A DNA stretch of 64,000 nucleotides from contig NZ_SLYA01000003.1 of assembly GCF_004340965.1 (NCBI RefSeq), positions 124,001 to 188,000 of the forward strand, read 5' to 3'. The position numbers and the translations under genes were made by a program. Positions 37,437 through 46,855 of this stretch are shown here, one piece after another. The notes under the pieces are model-generated. The model was not told the origin of the DNA. It ran no database searches and worked only from the letters and a program-made list of their open reading frames with translations. The DNA comes from Sphingomonas sp. PP-CE-1A-559 (GTDB lineage: Bacteria; Pseudomonadota; Alphaproteobacteria; Sphingomonadales; Sphingomonadaceae). Positions within the stretch are counted from its first letter, which is position 1; every line of letters begins with the position of its first letter.

Positions 37437-38321
37437 TTGCCGCATTTTCTGGTTGCCGAAAGCGAGACCGCGGACGAGCGCGAGGCGCGTCGTCGCCACG
37501 CCGGCAAAAGCTCGGGCGAAACCTATGCGTCGACGCTTCGTCAGCTCCGTCCCGATGCCGAGATCACGATCGTCGCACCCGCCGACGACGATGCGCAGGT
37601 CTATGCGCCGGACGCCCTGGGCCTGTTCGACGCGGTGTTCATCACCGGATCGCCGCTCCACGTCTATGACGACAGCCCGGAGGTCCGACGCCAGTTGACC
37701 TTCATGCGATCGGTGTTCGCATCAGGCACGCCGTCGTTCGGATCCTGCGCCGGTCTGCAGCTCGCGGTCGCCGCCGCCGGAGGGAAAGTCCGCAAGATGC
37801 CGCAGCGGATGGAGGCCGGGATCGCTCGCCGCATCACGCCAACCCACGCCGGCCGCGATCACCCGCTGCTCGCCGGCCGCGCGGCCAGCTGGGACGCCCC
37901 CGCGATCCACGGCGACGAGGTCGAGACGCTCCCCGATGACGCAACGCTGCTCGCGAGCAACGCCGTCACGACCATCCAGGCCGCCGAAATCCGTCATGAC
38001 GGCGGGATTTTCTGGGGCGTGCAATATCACCCCGAACTCGCGCTCGGCGAGATCGCAGTCGCGTTGCGCCGTCAGGCCGAGGACATCGTCGAAGCCGGGC
38101 TCGCGGAGACGACCGGCGACGTCGAGCACCGCGCGGACCAGCTCGATGCGCTCCACCACGACCCCGATCGCCGCTCGCTGCTATGGGCGCTCGGCGTCGA
38201 CCGCGAGTTCGCCGACGAGGCGCGCCGCCGCACCGAACTGACCAACTTCCTCGATCACCTCGCGGACATCGACGCCAGCGATCGCGCACACGCCGCATCG
38301 CCCGATCTGTGTCCCGCCTGA
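37437..38321 (+). CDS. Class I glutamine amidotransferase domain protein
   Basis: A 294-residue protein with a GATase1 fold. The nucleophile Cys lies in FGSCAGLQLAV and the His-Glu pair in GVQYHPEL, so the triad is complete. There is no synthetase domain; similar stand-alone proteins are described as GMP-synthase-like glutamine amidotransferases, with unknown acceptors. The C-terminal 80 residues are an extra helical segment. The start is TTG with a GGAGAGGA site. The small acidic protein gene follows after 28 bases, probably in the same transcript. Confidence 0.87.
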   Translation: MPHFLVAESETADEREARRRHAGKSSGETYASTLRQLRPDAEITIVAPADDDAQVYAPDALGLFDAVFITGSPLHVYDDSPEVRRQLTFMRSVFASGTPSFGSCAGLQLAVAAAGGKVRKMPQRMEAGIARRITPTHAGRDHPLLAGRAASWDAPAIHGDEVETLPDDATLLASNAVTTIQAAEIRHDGGIFWGVQYHPELALGEIAVALRRQAEDIVEAGLAETTGDVEHRADQLDALHHDPDRRSLLWALGVDREFADEARRRTELTNFLDHLADIDASDRAHAASPDLCPA

Positions 38322-38349
38322 CCTTTTGACCCGCAACAAGGAGCGACCA

Positions 38350-38655
38350 ATGTCCACCACTCTCAAGGCAAAGTTCGATACCCGCCGCGAAGCCGAGATG
38401 ACCGTCGAGCGCCTGGTCCAGGAGCAGGGCATCGAGCGGACCGACATCTTCATCACCACCGACGGCGCAGACAACAGCGTCGGCGACGAGAAGGCCGGTT
38501 CGGATACCGAAGGCAAGGACCCGACGCCGGAATCACGCGACGATGCCGCCCTTGAAGGCAAGATCGTCGTCTCGGTCGACATCGCGGACAATGCCCGCGC
38601 CGCCGAGGTGAAGGCCGCGTTCAAGGAATTCGACGCGAGCGATATCGAGGGCTGA
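38350..38655 (+). CDS. Small acidic conserved protein
   Basis: A 101-residue protein with an alpha/beta pattern: KAKFDTRREAEMTVERLVQEQ helix, IFITTDG strand, an acidic loop of about 30 residues (DEKAGSDTEGKDPTPESRDD), then KIVVSVDIADNARAAEVKAAF. It resembles short heat- or stress-related alpha/beta repeats of sphingomonads, but I cannot name a family. The ATG follows an AAGGAG site. It is followed by a strong hairpin at 38665. Confidence 0.75.
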   Translation: MSTTLKAKFDTRREAEMTVERLVQEQGIERTDIFITTDGADNSVGDEKAGSDTEGKDPTPESRDDAALEGKIVVSVDIADNARAAEVKAAFKEFDASDIEG

Positions 38656-38664
38656 CAGCCGATC

Positions 38665-38693
38665 GAGGTACGGCGCTAACCACGCCGTACCTC
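38665..38693. terminator. Hairpin between convergent genes
   Basis: GAGGTACGGCG (38665-38675) and CGCCGTACCTC (38683-38693) form a perfect 11-bp stem with a 7-base loop. It lies between the small acidic protein and the opposing receiver gene and could terminate both. No U-tract is present. Confidence 0.7.
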
Positions 38694-38701
38694 GTCGCCG
38701 C

Positions 38702-39052
38702 TCAGTGCGGGGCAAGTCTACGAAACGTCTCGATAACTGCGGATTCGATGATCGGCTTGTCGGGCACCGCGGCTGGCGGATCGCACGGCACGCACGCCTC
38801 GGGCGTTCCGGTAATGAACATGACGGGGATGTCGCCGTGTGCCGCGATGATCCGCTGCACCGCCAATGGACCAGTACCCTCGCGCAGCCGGACGTCTGAC
38901 ACGATCATGTCCGGGATGCGCGCGCCCGCGGCGAAGACCGCATCGGTCTCGCAATCGGCCTGATCATAGGAGGTGGCGCCAGCCTGCTCGATCAGGCTGA
39001 TGATATGGTCCGCGATCAGCCAGTCGTCTTCGATCACAAGCACGTGGCACAT
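38702..39052 (-). CDS. Single-domain response regulator
   Basis: A 116-residue protein made only of a receiver domain. It begins CHVLVIEDDWLIADHI (acidic pocket) and has the phospho-acceptor Asp in MIVSDVRLREG, the conserved Thr/Ser position in MFITGTPE and the Lys in VPDKPI. No output domain is present. It resembles the short receivers paired with HWE kinases in alphaproteobacteria. The LOV-HWE kinase gene 440 bases upstream on the same strand is the obvious candidate partner. Confidence 0.92.
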   Translation of the reverse strand: MCHVLVIEDDWLIADHIISLIEQAGATSYDQADCETDAVFAAGARIPDMIVSDVRLREGTGPLAVQRIIAAHGDIPVMFITGTPEACVPCDPPAAVPDKPIIESAVIETFRRLAPH

Positions 39053-39144
39053 CTGCGTTTCCCGTAAAACCAGTGCCTCTCAACGCGCTGGGTCCGGCCC
39101 GGGGTCCGGCTTGGACATATTTTATGGTAAAATAGGTTACTCGG

Positions 39145-39477
39145 TTACGCGGCGTCATCCACCGTCGCAAACCACTCCGCATAGCGCGTCGTGCGCGCCA
39201 TGTGCCGGTTGAGATCGGGCGCGCCATCGGTCCACCAGACCGGCCCGCGCTCGCCCAGACCGTGCTTCGCCGCATCGACCGCGGCCCGCGCAGCCGCCTC
39301 CGCTGCGCTATCGCCCTCCCGCTTCGCCGCGGCCACGCCTCGCCGCCCGTCCATCAACGCCGCAACCAGTCGCACGCGGTCGTCTTCGTCCAGGCCGGGG
39401 TTCGCGGTCCGCCAAAGCCGTCCGCGCACCACGATATACCGTCCGTCGGGGGTCGTCAGCGGGGGCGGTTTCGGCAT
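39145..39477 (-). CDS. Conserved hypothetical protein
   Basis: A 110-residue protein recognised only as a conserved alphaproteobacterial type. It has an N-terminal strand pair (GRYIVVRGRLWRTANPGL), a charged helix (DEDDRVRLVAALMDGRRGVAAAKREGD, about residues 31-57), and a C-terminal GPVWWTDGAPDLNRHMA motif ending YAEWFATV. The start at the ATG at 39477 opens the conserved part; the upstream frame is a shadow of the kinase gene. It lies between the receiver and the LOV-HWE kinase genes. Confidence 0.7.
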   Translation of the reverse strand: MPKPPPLTTPDGRYIVVRGRLWRTANPGLDEDDRVRLVAALMDGRRGVAAAKREGDSAAEAAARAAVDAAKHGLGERGPVWWTDGAPDLNRHMARTTRYAEWFATVDDAA

Positions 39478-39491
39478 CGACGCAAGCGAGC

Positions 39492-40973
39492 CTAGAGCGG
39501 CGCGTCGATCGTGAAGACGACGCCGGTGTCGCGATACTCGATCCGGGCGGTGCCGCGCATATGTTGTGCGAGCACGCGTTCGATCATCCGCGATCCGAAG
39601 CCGGTGCGCGTCGGCGTGGTGACCACCGGGCCGCCGGTCTCCTCCCACATAAAGGCCAGCCGGCGTCCGCCTTCACCGATGCCGACGCTCCAGGCGATCG
39701 TGACATGCCCGCCCGCGACGTGGAGCGCGCCATATTTGGCGGCGTTGGTCGCCAGTTCGTGAAGCGCCATCGACAAGGCAAGCGTCACGCGCGGCTCGAG
39801 CCGGACATGCGGCCCCTCGACCGAGAACAGGCGACCGCCGCCATCGTCGAACGGCGCCATCACCCCGGTCACGATATCGGCAATCGTCGCGCCCTCGACC
39901 TCGTCGCGCAGCAACAGGTCGTGCGCGACCGCCAATGATCCGATCCGCGCACCGATCGTGTCGCGCGCCTCGGACATCGACGCGGCATCGCGCAACGTCT
40001 GGTTGACGATCGCGCTGACCGTCGCGAGCGTGTTCTTGACCCGGTGCGTCAGCTCGCCCGCCAGCAAGGCGCGATGTTCCTCGGTCCGCTTGCGCTCGGT
40101 GATGTCGGTCGAGAAGCCGGTCATCGACAGCGCCGTGCCATCCGCGCGCGTCAGCAATTCACCGCGGATCGCGACCCAGCGAACCTCGGCCGCCGGCGTC
40201 ACGATGCGGTATTCGATGTCGTAATCGCATCCCGTCGCGATCGTCTCCTGGATCGCCTCGACGACGCGCGCGCGATCCTCCGGATGGATCGTTTCGAGGA
40301 ACTCGGGATACCCGAACGCCGCGCCCGGATCATAGCCGAAGACGATCTTGCAGCCGTCCGACGCGTCGAGATGCTGGCTTGCGGGATCGAAGGTCCACGC
40401 GCCCAGCCGCCCCGCCTTCAACGCGAATTGCAGCCGCGCGGCGCTGTCGGCGAGCCGAACCTGCGTCTCCGCTGCAGACGCCTCGAGTTCGCGCTGCTCG
40501 GCCTCCAGCAGCGCGAGCGTTTCGCGTTCGAGCGTCACGTCGTGCTGGGACGCGACGTAATAGCGCAGATGCCGGCTGCGATCGAACACCGGCGCCACCA
40601 GCAACCGGTTCCAGAACGGCGTCCCGTCCTTGCGGTGGTTGAGCAGGTCGATCTCGATCCGCTCGGACCGCCCGATCGCATCCCGCAGCCGCGACACGTC
40701 CTCGGGATGCGTCTCCGGCCCTTGCAGGAACCGGCAATTCCGGCCGACCACCTCGTCGCGGGCATAGCCGGTCAGACGCTCGAACGCGGCGTTCAGGTGA
40801 ATGATCGGGTTGTCGGGAAGCGTCGGATCGCTGATCGCCATAGGCAAGATCGCTTCGTTGAACCCGACCACGAAAGGGTCCGCCGCGTCGAGCGAACGGC
40901 CGAATGCCGCCAGGATCAGCGTATGATCGGCATCCTCGTCCCGCAAGGACGTCTGGTTCTTACTCTGTTCCAA
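39492..40973 (-). CDS. LOV-PAS HWE-family histidine kinase
   Basis: A 493-residue soluble kinase. Residues about 35-150 form a PAS domain with the LOV flavin signature GRNCRFLQGP (adduct Cys80) and a conserved Gln143 in VASQHDVT. A second PAS lies at about 175-292. The HWE kinase core has His310 in LTHRVKNTLA and HELATNAAKYGAL, and a WEE motif near the end. LOV-HWE proteins are blue-light sensors in the general stress response of alphaproteobacteria. There are no membrane helices. The start is TTG with a weak ribosome site. Confidence 0.93.
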   Translation of the reverse strand: MEQSKNQTSLRDEDADHTLILAAFGRSLDAADPFVVGFNEAILPMAISDPTLPDNPIIHLNAAFERLTGYARDEVVGRNCRFLQGPETHPEDVSRLRDAIGRSERIEIDLLNHRKDGTPFWNRLLVAPVFDRSRHLRYYVASQHDVTLERETLALLEAEQRELEASAAETQVRLADSAARLQFALKAGRLGAWTFDPASQHLDASDGCKIVFGYDPGAAFGYPEFLETIHPEDRARVVEAIQETIATGCDYDIEYRIVTPAAEVRWVAIRGELLTRADGTALSMTGFSTDITERKRTEEHRALLAGELTHRVKNTLATVSAIVNQTLRDAASMSEARDTIGARIGSLAVAHDLLLRDEVEGATIADIVTGVMAPFDDGGGRLFSVEGPHVRLEPRVTLALSMALHELATNAAKYGALHVAGGHVTIAWSVGIGEGGRRLAFMWEETGGPVVTTPTRTGFGSRMIERVLAQHMRGTARIEYRDTGVVFTIDAPL

Positions 40974-41111
40974 GCAAGTATTTGCTACCTAAAGTCTCGC
41001 GCGTCGACAATAGCATACCGTCATTGCGCCGAAGCATTTCGACCGCCGGGGTGCGTGGCGAGAGAACGTGCGAACGCGACGCGATCGCGCCGCGTATCTG
41101 CCGGTAAGCCG

Positions 41112-43529
41112 TCAGGCGGCGATCCGTGCGACGGCGGCCGACTCTCCGCCGATCGGGCTCGAACCCATGCCCACCGCCGCTGGCACGAGATTTTCGACCG
41201 CATCGGTGAACGGCACGACCGGTCGCCCGACCAGATAGCCCTGCACCGCGTCGCACCCGATCGAGCGCAGCAATTCGAGCTGTTCGCGCGTCTCCACCCC
41301 CTCCGCATGCGTCAGGACGCCGAGTTCCTGGCCGATCGCGACGGTCGCGCGCAGCACCGCCATGCACCGCGCGTCGGAGCCCGCCTCGATCACGAAGCTC
41401 CGGTCGATCTTGATCCGGTCGAACTGGAAATCGCGAAGATGCGCGAGCGACGACTGGCCGGTGCCGAAATCGTCGAGCGCGACCTTGATCCCGGTCCGGC
41501 GGATCCGCGCCAGCATCGCCGCCGTGCGCGCGGCATCGTCGATCAGCGCTGTCTCGGTGATCTCGACCTCGACTCGCTCCGCCGCGACACCGTGGACCAG
41601 GATCGCCTGCGTCAGGTGGTGCAGCAGCGCGTCGGACTTCAACTGCCCCGCCGACACGTTGATCGCGACGTGGAGGTGCGACGACCAGCCCGCCAGCTGG
41701 CGGCACGCTTCCATGATCACCCACCGGCCGATTTCCTCGATCAGGCCGCAATCCTCGGCGATCGGGATGAAGGTATCGGGCGAGATCCAGCCGCGCGTCG
41801 GGTGGTTCCAGCGGATCAGCGCCTCGTATCCCGTCGTGATGCCCGACGACAGCGCCACCACCGGCTGGAACGCCAGCGAGAAACCGCCATTCTGCACCGC
41901 CTCGTACAGGTCGTCGGTGATGTGCTGCCGTTCGACCAGGCGCTCGGCAAGGCCCGAGACATAGGGTTGCGCACGCCGGCGCCCGCGTCGCTTCGCCTCG
42001 TACAACGCCATGTCGGCGCGCTTCATCAGTTCGTCGGGGGTCAGGTCGTTGGCAAACCCGGCGATGCCGATGCTGCATCCGGGCAGCAGCCGGCGTTCGT
42101 CGATGATCACCGGCGCGCTAAGCCGGACGACGATCGTGTCGGCCAGCGCGGTCGCCGCATCGCCGAGCTGCGTGGCGATGATCGCGATCTCGTCGCCGCC
42201 CATCCGCGCGACGAAGCTGTCGTCGGGCAGCAGGCTCGTCAGCTCGGCCGCGACATGGATCAACAATGTATCGCCGACCGCATGGCCATACGCATCGTTG
42301 ATCCGCTTGAAATCGTCGAGGTCGATCAACAGCAGCGAGAACGGCTTGCCCAGACCGATCCGCGCCTCCTTCTCCTCGCGCAGCGCGCGGCGGTTGCGCA
42401 GGCCGGTCAGCGGGTCGTGATAGGCGAGATGCGTGAGGTTATCGAGCGCACGGCGTTCGGCGCTGACGTCGTTGAACGTCAGCACGATGCCCTGTCGCGG
42501 AATCGACCGGCACTGCATCTGATAGGTGCGGCCATCCTCCATCTCGCACTCGCGGTCGAAGTCGTCGTCGAGCTGCACCCACTGCTTCATCGCACCCCCG
42601 ACCAGCGTACGCTTCTCCGCCGCCCAGCCGCGGCATGTCGCGATGACGTCGAGGAACTGGTCGATCGTCAGCCCAGGGCCGATCGCGTCGACCGGCGTGT
42701 TGAACAGATCGAGGAAGCGCCGGTTGAAATGACGCAGGCGGCCTTCGCGGTCGATGAACACCAGCCCGTCGGACATGCTCTCCATCACCGACTTCAGCGT
42801 CTGCGCCTCTTCCTCGCGCGTCGTCTTGAACCGCGCGAAGGTCAGCAGGCTGCCGAGGCACGTGACCGACACTGCGAACGTCATGCAGGCCGCGACCAGC
42901 CCCGGCGACACCACGCTGCCGGGCACGTCGTTGATGCTGCCGAGGACGAGGTCACCCGACAGCGACAGGAAATGCGTGACGCAGATCGACAGCGCGAACA
43001 CCAGGCACCCGATAGGCCGCGAGCGCGACCAGCCACGGTTGATCTGCCAGGAGGACAGCAGCAGCGTCCCCATGATCAGCCCGGCGGCATTGGTCGGCCA
43101 CGAAAAGACGTGGATACAGTCGGTCATGCCGGTGATGCCGACGGCGTGCATGCACCAGATCCCCGCCCCCGCCGCACCCGCGGCGACGATCCGCCCGTTG
43201 TGCGACCGCAACCGCGTGATCGCGACGATCGGCACGCCGACGGTCAGGACCCCGACCAGCGCCGACACCGTCGTCACGAACGGGTCGTAGCGCAGCAGCA
43301 GGTCGGGCCGGTATGCGAGGATGGCGATGAAGTGCGTCGCCCACACCCCCAGTCCGGCGGCCAGTGCCAGCGCGCCGTGACGCCAGCCGAACGGCTCGCG
43401 CTGCGCCGCATTGGCCATGTCGGTCGTGAGGAGAGAGACGGACCAGCTCGCGGTCAGGCAGATGCCGATCGCGACGACGACCAGATAGCCCGAATGCTGG
43501 AAATGGAGATTGAAGAGAGTGGGTAGCAT
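41112..43529 (-). CDS. MHYT-PAS-GGDEF-EAL cyclic-di-GMP protein
   Basis: An 805-residue inner-membrane protein. The N-terminal MHYT domain has about seven helices with repeated His-containing motifs (THFIAI, MHAVGITG, THFLSLSG), suggesting bound metal or gas/redox sensing. A PAS domain follows (SMSDGLVFIDREG), then a GGDEF domain whose signature reads GGDEI, and an EAL domain with YEALIRW, DDFGTGQSSL and EGVET intact. Phosphodiesterase activity is likely; cyclase activity is possible. It lies upstream of the LOV-HWE kinase on the same strand. Confidence 0.95.
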   Translation of the reverse strand: MLPTLFNLHFQHSGYLVVVAIGICLTASWSVSLLTTDMANAAQREPFGWRHGALALAAGLGVWATHFIAILAYRPDLLLRYDPFVTTVSALVGVLTVGVPIVAITRLRSHNGRIVAAGAAGAGIWCMHAVGITGMTDCIHVFSWPTNAAGLIMGTLLLSSWQINRGWSRSRPIGCLVFALSICVTHFLSLSGDLVLGSINDVPGSVVSPGLVAACMTFAVSVTCLGSLLTFARFKTTREEEAQTLKSVMESMSDGLVFIDREGRLRHFNRRFLDLFNTPVDAIGPGLTIDQFLDVIATCRGWAAEKRTLVGGAMKQWVQLDDDFDRECEMEDGRTYQMQCRSIPRQGIVLTFNDVSAERRALDNLTHLAYHDPLTGLRNRRALREEKEARIGLGKPFSLLLIDLDDFKRINDAYGHAVGDTLLIHVAAELTSLLPDDSFVARMGGDEIAIIATQLGDAATALADTIVVRLSAPVIIDERRLLPGCSIGIAGFANDLTPDELMKRADMALYEAKRRGRRRAQPYVSGLAERLVERQHITDDLYEAVQNGGFSLAFQPVVALSSGITTGYEALIRWNHPTRGWISPDTFIPIAEDCGLIEEIGRWVIMEACRQLAGWSSHLHVAINVSAGQLKSDALLHHLTQAILVHGVAAERVEVEITETALIDDAARTAAMLARIRRTGIKVALDDFGTGQSSLAHLRDFQFDRIKIDRSFVIEAGSDARCMAVLRATVAIGQELGVLTHAEGVETREQLELLRSIGCDAVQGYLVGRPVVPFTDAVENLVPAAVGMGSSPIGGESAAVARIAA

Positions 43530-43619
43530 GGTCGCTCGGTCGTTTTTTCCCGAGTGACACGAACACCTTAACGAAAAGGCACGCGCCGCTGCCCGCGTGT
43601 TGAGCCGCGTTGATGCAGG

Positions 43620-45029
43620 TTACTCGTTCGCGTGAAAGAACCGCAGGATCACGCTCGTGCCACTGGCCACCTCGCCGAACGCCACGGTCGCGTTGAGGCG
43701 AGTCGCCGCCGACCGCACGATCGCCAGGCCGAGGCCGCTTCCCTCCGGACTCCCAGTCGCGCCGAGCCGGACGAACCGGTCGAACGCCATCTCGCGCTGG
43801 TCGATCGGTATCCCCGGCCCATCGTCGACCACCGCGATCGTCGTCTCCGACGGTGTCGTCTGGAGCCTCACCGACACCGTGCCGCCGCGCCGGTTATAGC
43901 GGATGCCGTTGTCGATCAGGTTCGACACGATCTCGAAGATCAGCGTGCGGTGGCCGGGAACGACGTGGCTGACCTCCGGGTCACCCTCGATCGTCAGGTC
44001 GATGCCGGCTTCGATCGCGCGGTTGATCTGTCGCGTGATGACCGCCACCGCCACTTCGCGCAGGTCGACCGCCTCGAGGGGCGCGGACACGCCGGCCTCC
44101 TCGGCGCGCGCCAACGCCAGCAGCTGCGTCACCAGGCGTTCGAGGCGCACCACCGCGTCGGCGATCTCGTCGAGCGCGACGCTGCCTTCAGGACCCGAGC
44201 CACGGCGGGCGAGCGCGACCTGGACCTTCAGCACCGACAGGGGGGTGCGCATCTGGTGCGAGGCGTCGGCGGTAAAGCGGCGGACACCGACGGTGGCGGT
44301 GTCGAGCTGCGCCAGGAGCCGGTCGAACGCACCGGCCAGCGGGTGGAGTTCGCTCGGGAGCGGGCCGGTGTCGAGCGGCGAGAAATCAGGACGCGCGCGT
44401 TCGTCGCGCGCCTCGACGGCGCCGCGGAGGCGGGCGAGCGGGCGGAGACTCCAGCCGAGCGCAGGACGAAGCAGCAGCGCGGCGGCACCGACCAGGACGC
44501 ATTCGCCGATCAGCAGCGCGAGCATCAGGCGGCGGGTGAGCGCGCCGCGGTTGTCGATCGTCTCGGCGATCTGGATGATGACGGGCTTGTCGATCCGGGG
44601 GAGCGAGCGGCGGACTTCGGCGATGCGGATCTGCTGGTCGCGGTAGCGCGCGAACCGGTAGCGCGGCACGTCGATGTCGAGCGTGGCGGGATCGGGCGCG
44701 GGCAGGTCCGCATAGCCGGTGAGCAGGTCCGGCCCGACGGCGACGCGGTAATAGACGTTGTCGCGCTCGGTATTCTCCAGCATCCCGAACGCGGCGGAAG
44801 GCAGGTCGAGCGTCACTTCGCCACGTTCGACCTGCACAGTCTCGGCGATCGCGCCGAGCGCACCACCGAGCACGCGGTCATTGGTGCGGCGGACGACGTC
44901 GGCAATCAGCGTCGCGCCGACCACGCCGATCAGGATCGCCGCCGCCAGCAACGGGCCGAGCACCGCGACCAGCAGGCGGGTGCGGAGTGCGGGCGTGCCC
45001 CGATCGGTGGTGTCGGTTTCAGCCGGCAT
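43620..45029 (-). CDS. tctE: Sensor histidine kinase, TctE/2CSK_N type
   Basis: A 469-residue membrane kinase. Two membrane helices (about residues 18-45 and 165-190) flank a periplasmic 2CSK_N domain. A linker and HisKA domain follow, with the phospho-acceptor in FTADASHQMRTPLS. The HATPase domain has NLIDNGIRY, DDGPGIP and GSGLGLAIV. TctE-type kinases sense tricarboxylates, often through a periplasmic binding protein. The ATG at 45029 overlaps the regulator gene by 11 bases. Confidence 0.9.
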   Translation of the reverse strand: MPAETDTTDRGTPALRTRLLVAVLGPLLAAAILIGVVGATLIADVVRRTNDRVLGGALGAIAETVQVERGEVTLDLPSAAFGMLENTERDNVYYRVAVGPDLLTGYADLPAPDPATLDIDVPRYRFARYRDQQIRIAEVRRSLPRIDKPVIIQIAETIDNRGALTRRLMLALLIGECVLVGAAALLLRPALGWSLRPLARLRGAVEARDERARPDFSPLDTGPLPSELHPLAGAFDRLLAQLDTATVGVRRFTADASHQMRTPLSVLKVQVALARRGSGPEGSVALDEIADAVVRLERLVTQLLALARAEEAGVSAPLEAVDLREVAVAVITRQINRAIEAGIDLTIEGDPEVSHVVPGHRTLIFEIVSNLIDNGIRYNRRGGTVSVRLQTTPSETTIAVVDDGPGIPIDQREMAFDRFVRLGATGSPEGSGLGLAIVRSAATRLNATVAFGEVASGTSVILRFFHANE

Positions 45030-45684
45030 CGAGCATGTAGCCGACTCCGCGGACGGTGCGGATACCGGGGCCGTCAGGCGCGAGTTTTCCCCGCAGCCGT
45101 GTGACATGAACCTCGATCGCATTGTCGCCGACCGGCTCGTCGAACCCGAACACCTCGCCGATCAGCAGCGCGCGCGGGACGACCCGGCCTGCACGAGTCG
45201 CCAGTGCCTCCAGCACCGCGCGCTCGCGCCGACGCAGATCGAGCGCACGGCCGGCGATGTCGGCGTCGCCGGTCGAGCGGTTGATCGTCAGCGTACCGAC
45301 GCTGAGTACCGGCAAAGGATCGCCCCCGCGCCGCCGCCCCAGCGCCCGAACGCGCGCCTCCAGTTCCTCGGGGTCGAACGGCTTCCGCAGATAATCGTCG
45401 GCGCCGAGATCGAGCCCGCGCACGCGGTCGTCGAGCGCATCGCGCGCCGTCAGCATCAACACCGGCACCCGCTCGCCGCGACGGCGCAACGTCTCCAGCA
45501 CGGTGAACCCGTCGATGCCCGGCAGCCCGACGTCGAGGATGACGAGTGCATACGGCTCCCCCGCCACCACCGACAACGCGTCCTCGCCCGTCGCGACGTG
45601 ATCGACCGCATTACCGCCCGCGCGCAGCAACGCCGCGATGCTCCGCGCCAACGCCGCGTCGTCCTCGATCAGCAGGATGCGCAT
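45019..45684 (-). CDS. tctD: OmpR-family response regulator, TctD type
   Basis: A 221-residue regulator. The receiver domain begins MRILLIEDDAALA, with phospho-acceptor Asp in VILDVGLPG, TA in LMLTARD and Lys in LRKPF. The winged-helix output ends VHVTRLRGKLAPDGPGIRTVRGVGYML. It pairs with the overlapping kinase gene. It diverges from the binding-protein gene of the uptake locus (91-base gap), which it probably controls; this is inferred from position. Confidence 0.93.
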   Translation of the reverse strand: MRILLIEDDAALARSIAALLRAGGNAVDHVATGEDALSVVAGEPYALVILDVGLPGIDGFTVLETLRRRGERVPVLMLTARDALDDRVRGLDLGADDYLRKPFDPEELEARVRALGRRRGGDPLPVLSVGTLTINRSTGDADIAGRALDLRRRERAVLEALATRAGRVVPRALLIGEVFGFDEPVGDNAIEVHVTRLRGKLAPDGPGIRTVRGVGYMLDAG

Positions 45685-45775
45685 GAAAAACCATGAAAGG
45701 TTGGTGACAGGTTCGGTTCGTACTCCACCGTTGCAGTCTATCCGAACACAGAGACGGAAGGCGAGGAGAGTGACG

Positions 45776-46855
45776 ATGGCACGAATTTTTCTGAAGATCG
45801 CACTGCTGGCTACGAGCTTCACCGCGACCGCCGTCGTGGCGCAGCGCCCTGCCAACTACCCGCGCTCCTACGACCAGCTGATCTCCGACGCGCGTGCCGA
45901 GCGGCAGGTGCGGATCTACGGCAATGCCGATCGCGCCGAATTGCTGCCGGTCGTCGCCGCGTTCCGGAAGCGCTATCCGGGCATCACCGTGCTGTACGCG
46001 GACATCGGCTCGACCGAAATGTACCGCCGCTTCGTCACCGAGACGCGCGCGAAAAAGATGTCAGCCGATCTCGTCTGGTCGTCGGCGATGGACCTCCAGG
46101 TGAAGCTGATCAACGACGGCTTCGCGCAAGGCTATGCGAGCCCCGAAAAGCCCGCGCTGCCGCCGGTGTCGGTGTGGAAGAACATGGGGTTCGGCGTCAC
46201 CGCGGAGCCGATCGGGATCGTCTACAACAAGCGTCTCGTGCCCGCCGGACAGGTGCCGCGCACGCACGCCGCGCTGGAGACATGGTTGCGGAAGAATGCG
46301 CGCGCTCTGACTGGGCGCGTGACCACGTTCGATCCGGCACGCTCCAACGTCGGCTATCTGTACCTGTCGGAGGACCTCGCGATCACCCGCGACACGCGGT
46401 CGTTGATCGAGGCGATCGCCGCGACCAGGCCCGTGCTGTCGCGGACCAGCGAGCCGATGCTGCGTGGCGTCGCCGAGGGACGGCAGGCGATCGCGTACAA
46501 CGTGATCGGCTCCTACGCGCTGGAACGCGCGCGGACCGATCCCCGCATCGGCGTCGCGTTCCTTCAGGACTATACGATCGTCACCTCGCGGATCGCGTTC
46601 ATCGCGCGCGAGGCCGCACACCCGGCGGCGGCCAAGCTGTTCCTCGATTTCCTGCTGTCGCGTGAAGGGCAGTCGCTGCTCGCGAAACGCAGCCTGTGGC
46701 CGGTCCGCACCGACGTTTCCGCCCGCCGTCTTCCCTCGAGCCAGGCGCGACCGATCCGCGTGGGACCACAACTTCTCGTCAACCTCGACCGCGTCAAGCG
46801 CCAGCGTTTCCTGCGCGACTGGACCGCGATTCTCGCCACCGGAGCCCAACAATGA
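45776..46855 (+). CDS. Periplasmic ABC-type substrate-binding protein
   Basis: A 359-residue protein with a signal peptide (ALLATSFTATAVVAQ) and the fold of Fe(III)/AfuA-type extracellular binding proteins (VRIYGNADRAELLPVVAAFRKRYPG at about residues 45-69, DLVWSSAMD, FDPARSNVGYLYLSED). No ABC ATPase or permease gene is nearby. It may instead pass a ligand, perhaps a tricarboxylate or its metal complex, to TctE or to the symporter. The ATG follows GAGGAGA. The stop overlaps the porin start. Confidence 0.85.
   Translation: MARIFLKIALLATSFTATAVVAQRPANYPRSYDQLISDARAERQVRIYGNADRAELLPVVAAFRKRYPGITVLYADIGSTEMYRRFVTETRAKKMSADLVWSSAMDLQVKLINDGFAQGYASPEKPALPPVSVWKNMGFGVTAEPIGIVYNKRLVPAGQVPRTHAALETWLRKNARALTGRVTTFDPARSNVGYLYLSEDLAITRDTRSLIEAIAATRPVLSRTSEPMLRGVAEGRQAIAYNVIGSYALERARTDPRIGVAFLQDYTIVTSRIAFIAREAAHPAAAKLFLDFLLSREGQSLLAKRSLWPVRTDVSARRLPSSQARPIRVGPQLLVNLDRVKRQRFLRDWTAILATGAQQ

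Noticed and set aside
40044..43526. Very long open frame on the plus strand opposite the LOV kinase and MHYT-GGDEF-EAL genes
   Set aside because: It is Arg/Gln/Asp/His-rich with no family motif and mirrors the GC-biased codons of the real minus-strand genes, which have clear domains.
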